Shown: positions 62,201-64,000 of the stretch, one piece after another | Position numbering within the stretch: position 1 is the first letter of the stretch | How the letters are laid out: each line of letters starts with the position of its first letter | Assembly: GCA_016808115.1 (NCBI GenBank) | Contig: JAEQBH010000988.1 | Span: forward strand, 310,001-374,000 | Source: Tetrastigma voinierianum | Lineage: Eukaryota > Streptophyta > Magnoliopsida > Vitales > Vitaceae | DNA length: 64,000 bases | Direction of reading: 5' to 3' | Notes under the pieces: generated by a model | Told to the model about the DNA's origin: nothing | The model's input: only the letters and a program-made list of their open reading frames with translations | The model's database searches: none | Position numbers and translations under genes: made by a program

Positions 62201-64000
62201 ATCTAATATGTTTGGGCCACATAGGCGATGACTAGGATAATGTCGTTGTCCTGAACAGTGGCTTCATCAATTTTTTTAAATTCAATTGTCGCTGTTGGTG
62301 ACAATGGCTTCATCATTTTTTTAAAATTCAATTCCCGCTACCTGAACAGTGGCATTATCGCGTATTTTATATGTGCAGACCCTTTCTTCCTCCTCCATTT
62401 CTCCTATTTCTCCCTTGTTCTTCACCTGCTCCTCTACCGGCGACTAATTATGGCTTGGATATCAAGTGATTTTTGCTCCATATTTTCTCTTCTAGTAGTC
62501 CATTCGACCCCACAGTAGGTAACCCTCCTACATTTGATTGTTTTTTGTTGAAAATTTCTTGCATTGTTGCTTTTGTTGGTGTGTTTTGTTGATAATGTGG
62601 TGATAAATCTTTGAGTTCGGCTCCCATTTTAATCTGTGGTGATAATCTTTTGTTGGTGTGGTGTGTTTTGTTGATAATGTGTGATTAAATGTGTATTTTT
62701 TTTTAGAAACAAACGTATGGAAGCTAAGGCCTTGTTTTGTATCTGTTTTTAGGTCACAATTTCTGGAAAGGTCACATTTATTTTTTTTAATTTCTTGGTT
62801 GTCCTATTTGGAATTTTGTCCCCTCTAGCTATTGATTAGAAGGTTTTATGTGAGCATAAAATGAGAATTAATTAAAGGTTTTATGTGGTGTGTTTCTTGA
62901 TTTTATTCTTTGGTATTGATTGTTCAAGTTTTAAGCATCTACAATTTCATATTTCGTAGTTACCAAGTATAGTTTTATGCATTAATTTAGGTTGTTTTTT
63001 TTCAAATATGTATTTGATTGATATTTTTGTATTTAAAAGGTGCTATTTTTGGTCAAAACTCCTAAAATTTATCATCTATGATAAGTAGTTGACAAGAATT
63101 GATTCTAAAAATGAAGTTAAGGGTCTAGTTGGATATAGTTTTGAAAATTGTTTTTTGTTCTAAAAAACAAGGAGAACACTTTTGGTTCTTTTTCCTTTTT
63201 GGTTTGAAAAACATGTGGTTCCCTTTTCTTTTATTGCTGAAAATTATGGGAGTAAAAAACAATCAATTTAAGGGAACAATAAGCGATTTTCAAAAAAACA
63301 CCAAGGCACAATTTGGTTTTATTTTGAAAACTTTTATTGTTCTTAGTGTTTTAAAAAAAATGGAACCAAACATGTTCTCCCTGTTTTTCTTCTTTTCTTT
63401 GTTTTTGAGAATAAATAACAGTTTAAAAAAAAAACAAACAGGAATTGATTAGACCCTAACACATCGATTCATGCCTTTAAAAGATAAGTTGATATATATA
63501 TAGGGAGAGAAGGAGTCTCAGATTTAAGTCTCGATAGGGACAATTTACTATATTGTACTAAACTATTTAGTTATCAATATATATAATTATATTTTTTAAA
63601 TGATTAATAAACTTTAAAGAAAATATGTTTTTTGGAAAAATCTTAAAGAACAACATAAGTCTCTCAATTCAAAGTTGTGATATAATTGGATGAAGATAAG
63701 GAGAATGAATGAGAGGTGTTGAATGATTCCGTGAATTGTAATCACCTTTTAATAAGAAAAAGACAATGCAATCTTGTTGCTTTTTGACAAGGGGAAGGAA
63801 TAACCGCCCACATTAATCCTCATATAAGCCAGGATGGACCATAAGGATGGTAATGACTCTATTATAGAACACAACTGCATTCCCAATGCTTAAACTCGAG
63901 ACCTCGGGTTAATTTAGGAGAGACACCAATAATCTCACTTATATGTTTGGTGGTTCCCCATTCTCATATTTACTTATTTCTAAAAAATAATTAATTATAT
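62201..64000. other. AT-rich right flank, no supported gene
   Basis: I see no coding region with family resemblance. There is a near-duplicate of about 45 bases (AGTGGCTTCATCAATTTTTT at 62258 and AATGGCTTCATCATTTTTTT at 62304), many A and T runs, and TA repeats (63490-63500, 63580-63590). The frame 63129-63452 is a poly-Phe/Lys translation of T/A runs. Part of this may be the E5 5' LTR. Confidence 0.6.

Noticed and set aside
62258..62518. Possible host gene with signal-like N-terminus
   Set aside because: No family resemblance, no supporting exon structure, and the start lies in a local duplication; not supportable.
63129..63452. 107-residue Phe/Lys-rich frame
   Set aside because: Produced by A and T runs.

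Overview
This window looks like pericentromeric or otherwise repeat-dense DNA of a plant, probably a dicot. It is AT-rich, I see no cellular gene, no rRNA and no convincing tRNA, and nearly every base can be assigned to LTR retrotransposons nested inside one another. The evidence is coding matches to plant Ty3/gypsy (Athila-like and Tat-like) and Ty1/copia polyproteins, primer sites complementary to tRNA-Asp and tRNA-iMet, polypurine tracts, paired LTRs and target-site duplications. I cannot name the species. Element names E1 to E6 are mine.

Layout. E5 is the oldest host, a Tat-type Ty3/gypsy element on the minus strand (about 39981-61340; its 3' end lies left of the window). E3, a pol-less element on the plus strand (about 1-39980), sits in the E5 3' UTR. 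The E3 5' LTR was split by E1, an Athila-like element on the minus strand (1208-35714). E1 was split inside gag by E2, a second copy of the same Athila-like family on the plus strand (15255 to about 32047). E4, an Athila derivative without gag-pol on the plus strand (44193-57136, target duplication ATCGT), sits inside the E5 reverse transcriptase. E6, a Ty1/copia element on the minus strand (45202-51394, target duplication ATTAT), sits near the end of the E4 5' LTR. Two smaller inserts interrupt the E5 integrase and one lies in the E1 3' region. From about 61340 to the right edge lies the upstream part of E5 and/or flanking AT-rich DNA with no supported gene.

All coding regions are broken by stops and frameshifts, so I annotate them as pseudogenes. 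E1 and E2 have the order gag, protease, RT, RNase H, integrase, then a separate 3' reading frame resembling the plant 'putative transposon protein' domain that occupies the env-like position of Athila elements. E5 has gag, protease, RT, RNase H, a second archaeal-type RNase H, then integrase, which is diagnostic of the Tat group. E6 has lost integrase and RNase H. E3 and E4 lack pol but share a conserved acidic coiled-coil reading frame of unknown function.

The most striking signal is not a gene. E1/E2, E3, E4 and E6 each carry an array of their own short CpG-centred palindrome (TGTCGCGACA, CGCTATAGCG, CACGTCGCGACGTG and CGGTCGACCG) in the LTR; in E1, E2 and E6, and probably E4, it lies immediately upstream of the TATA box. 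In E1 and E2 the array recurs inside the element ahead of a second TATA-like box and the env-like frame; E4 also has a second array ahead of its env-like remnant. I read this as a recurrent promoter-proximal regulatory array, and the internal copy as a possible second promoter. The two E2/E1 LTRs at 28849-35714 also form a roughly 3 kb inverted repeat with a loop of about 0.8 kb.
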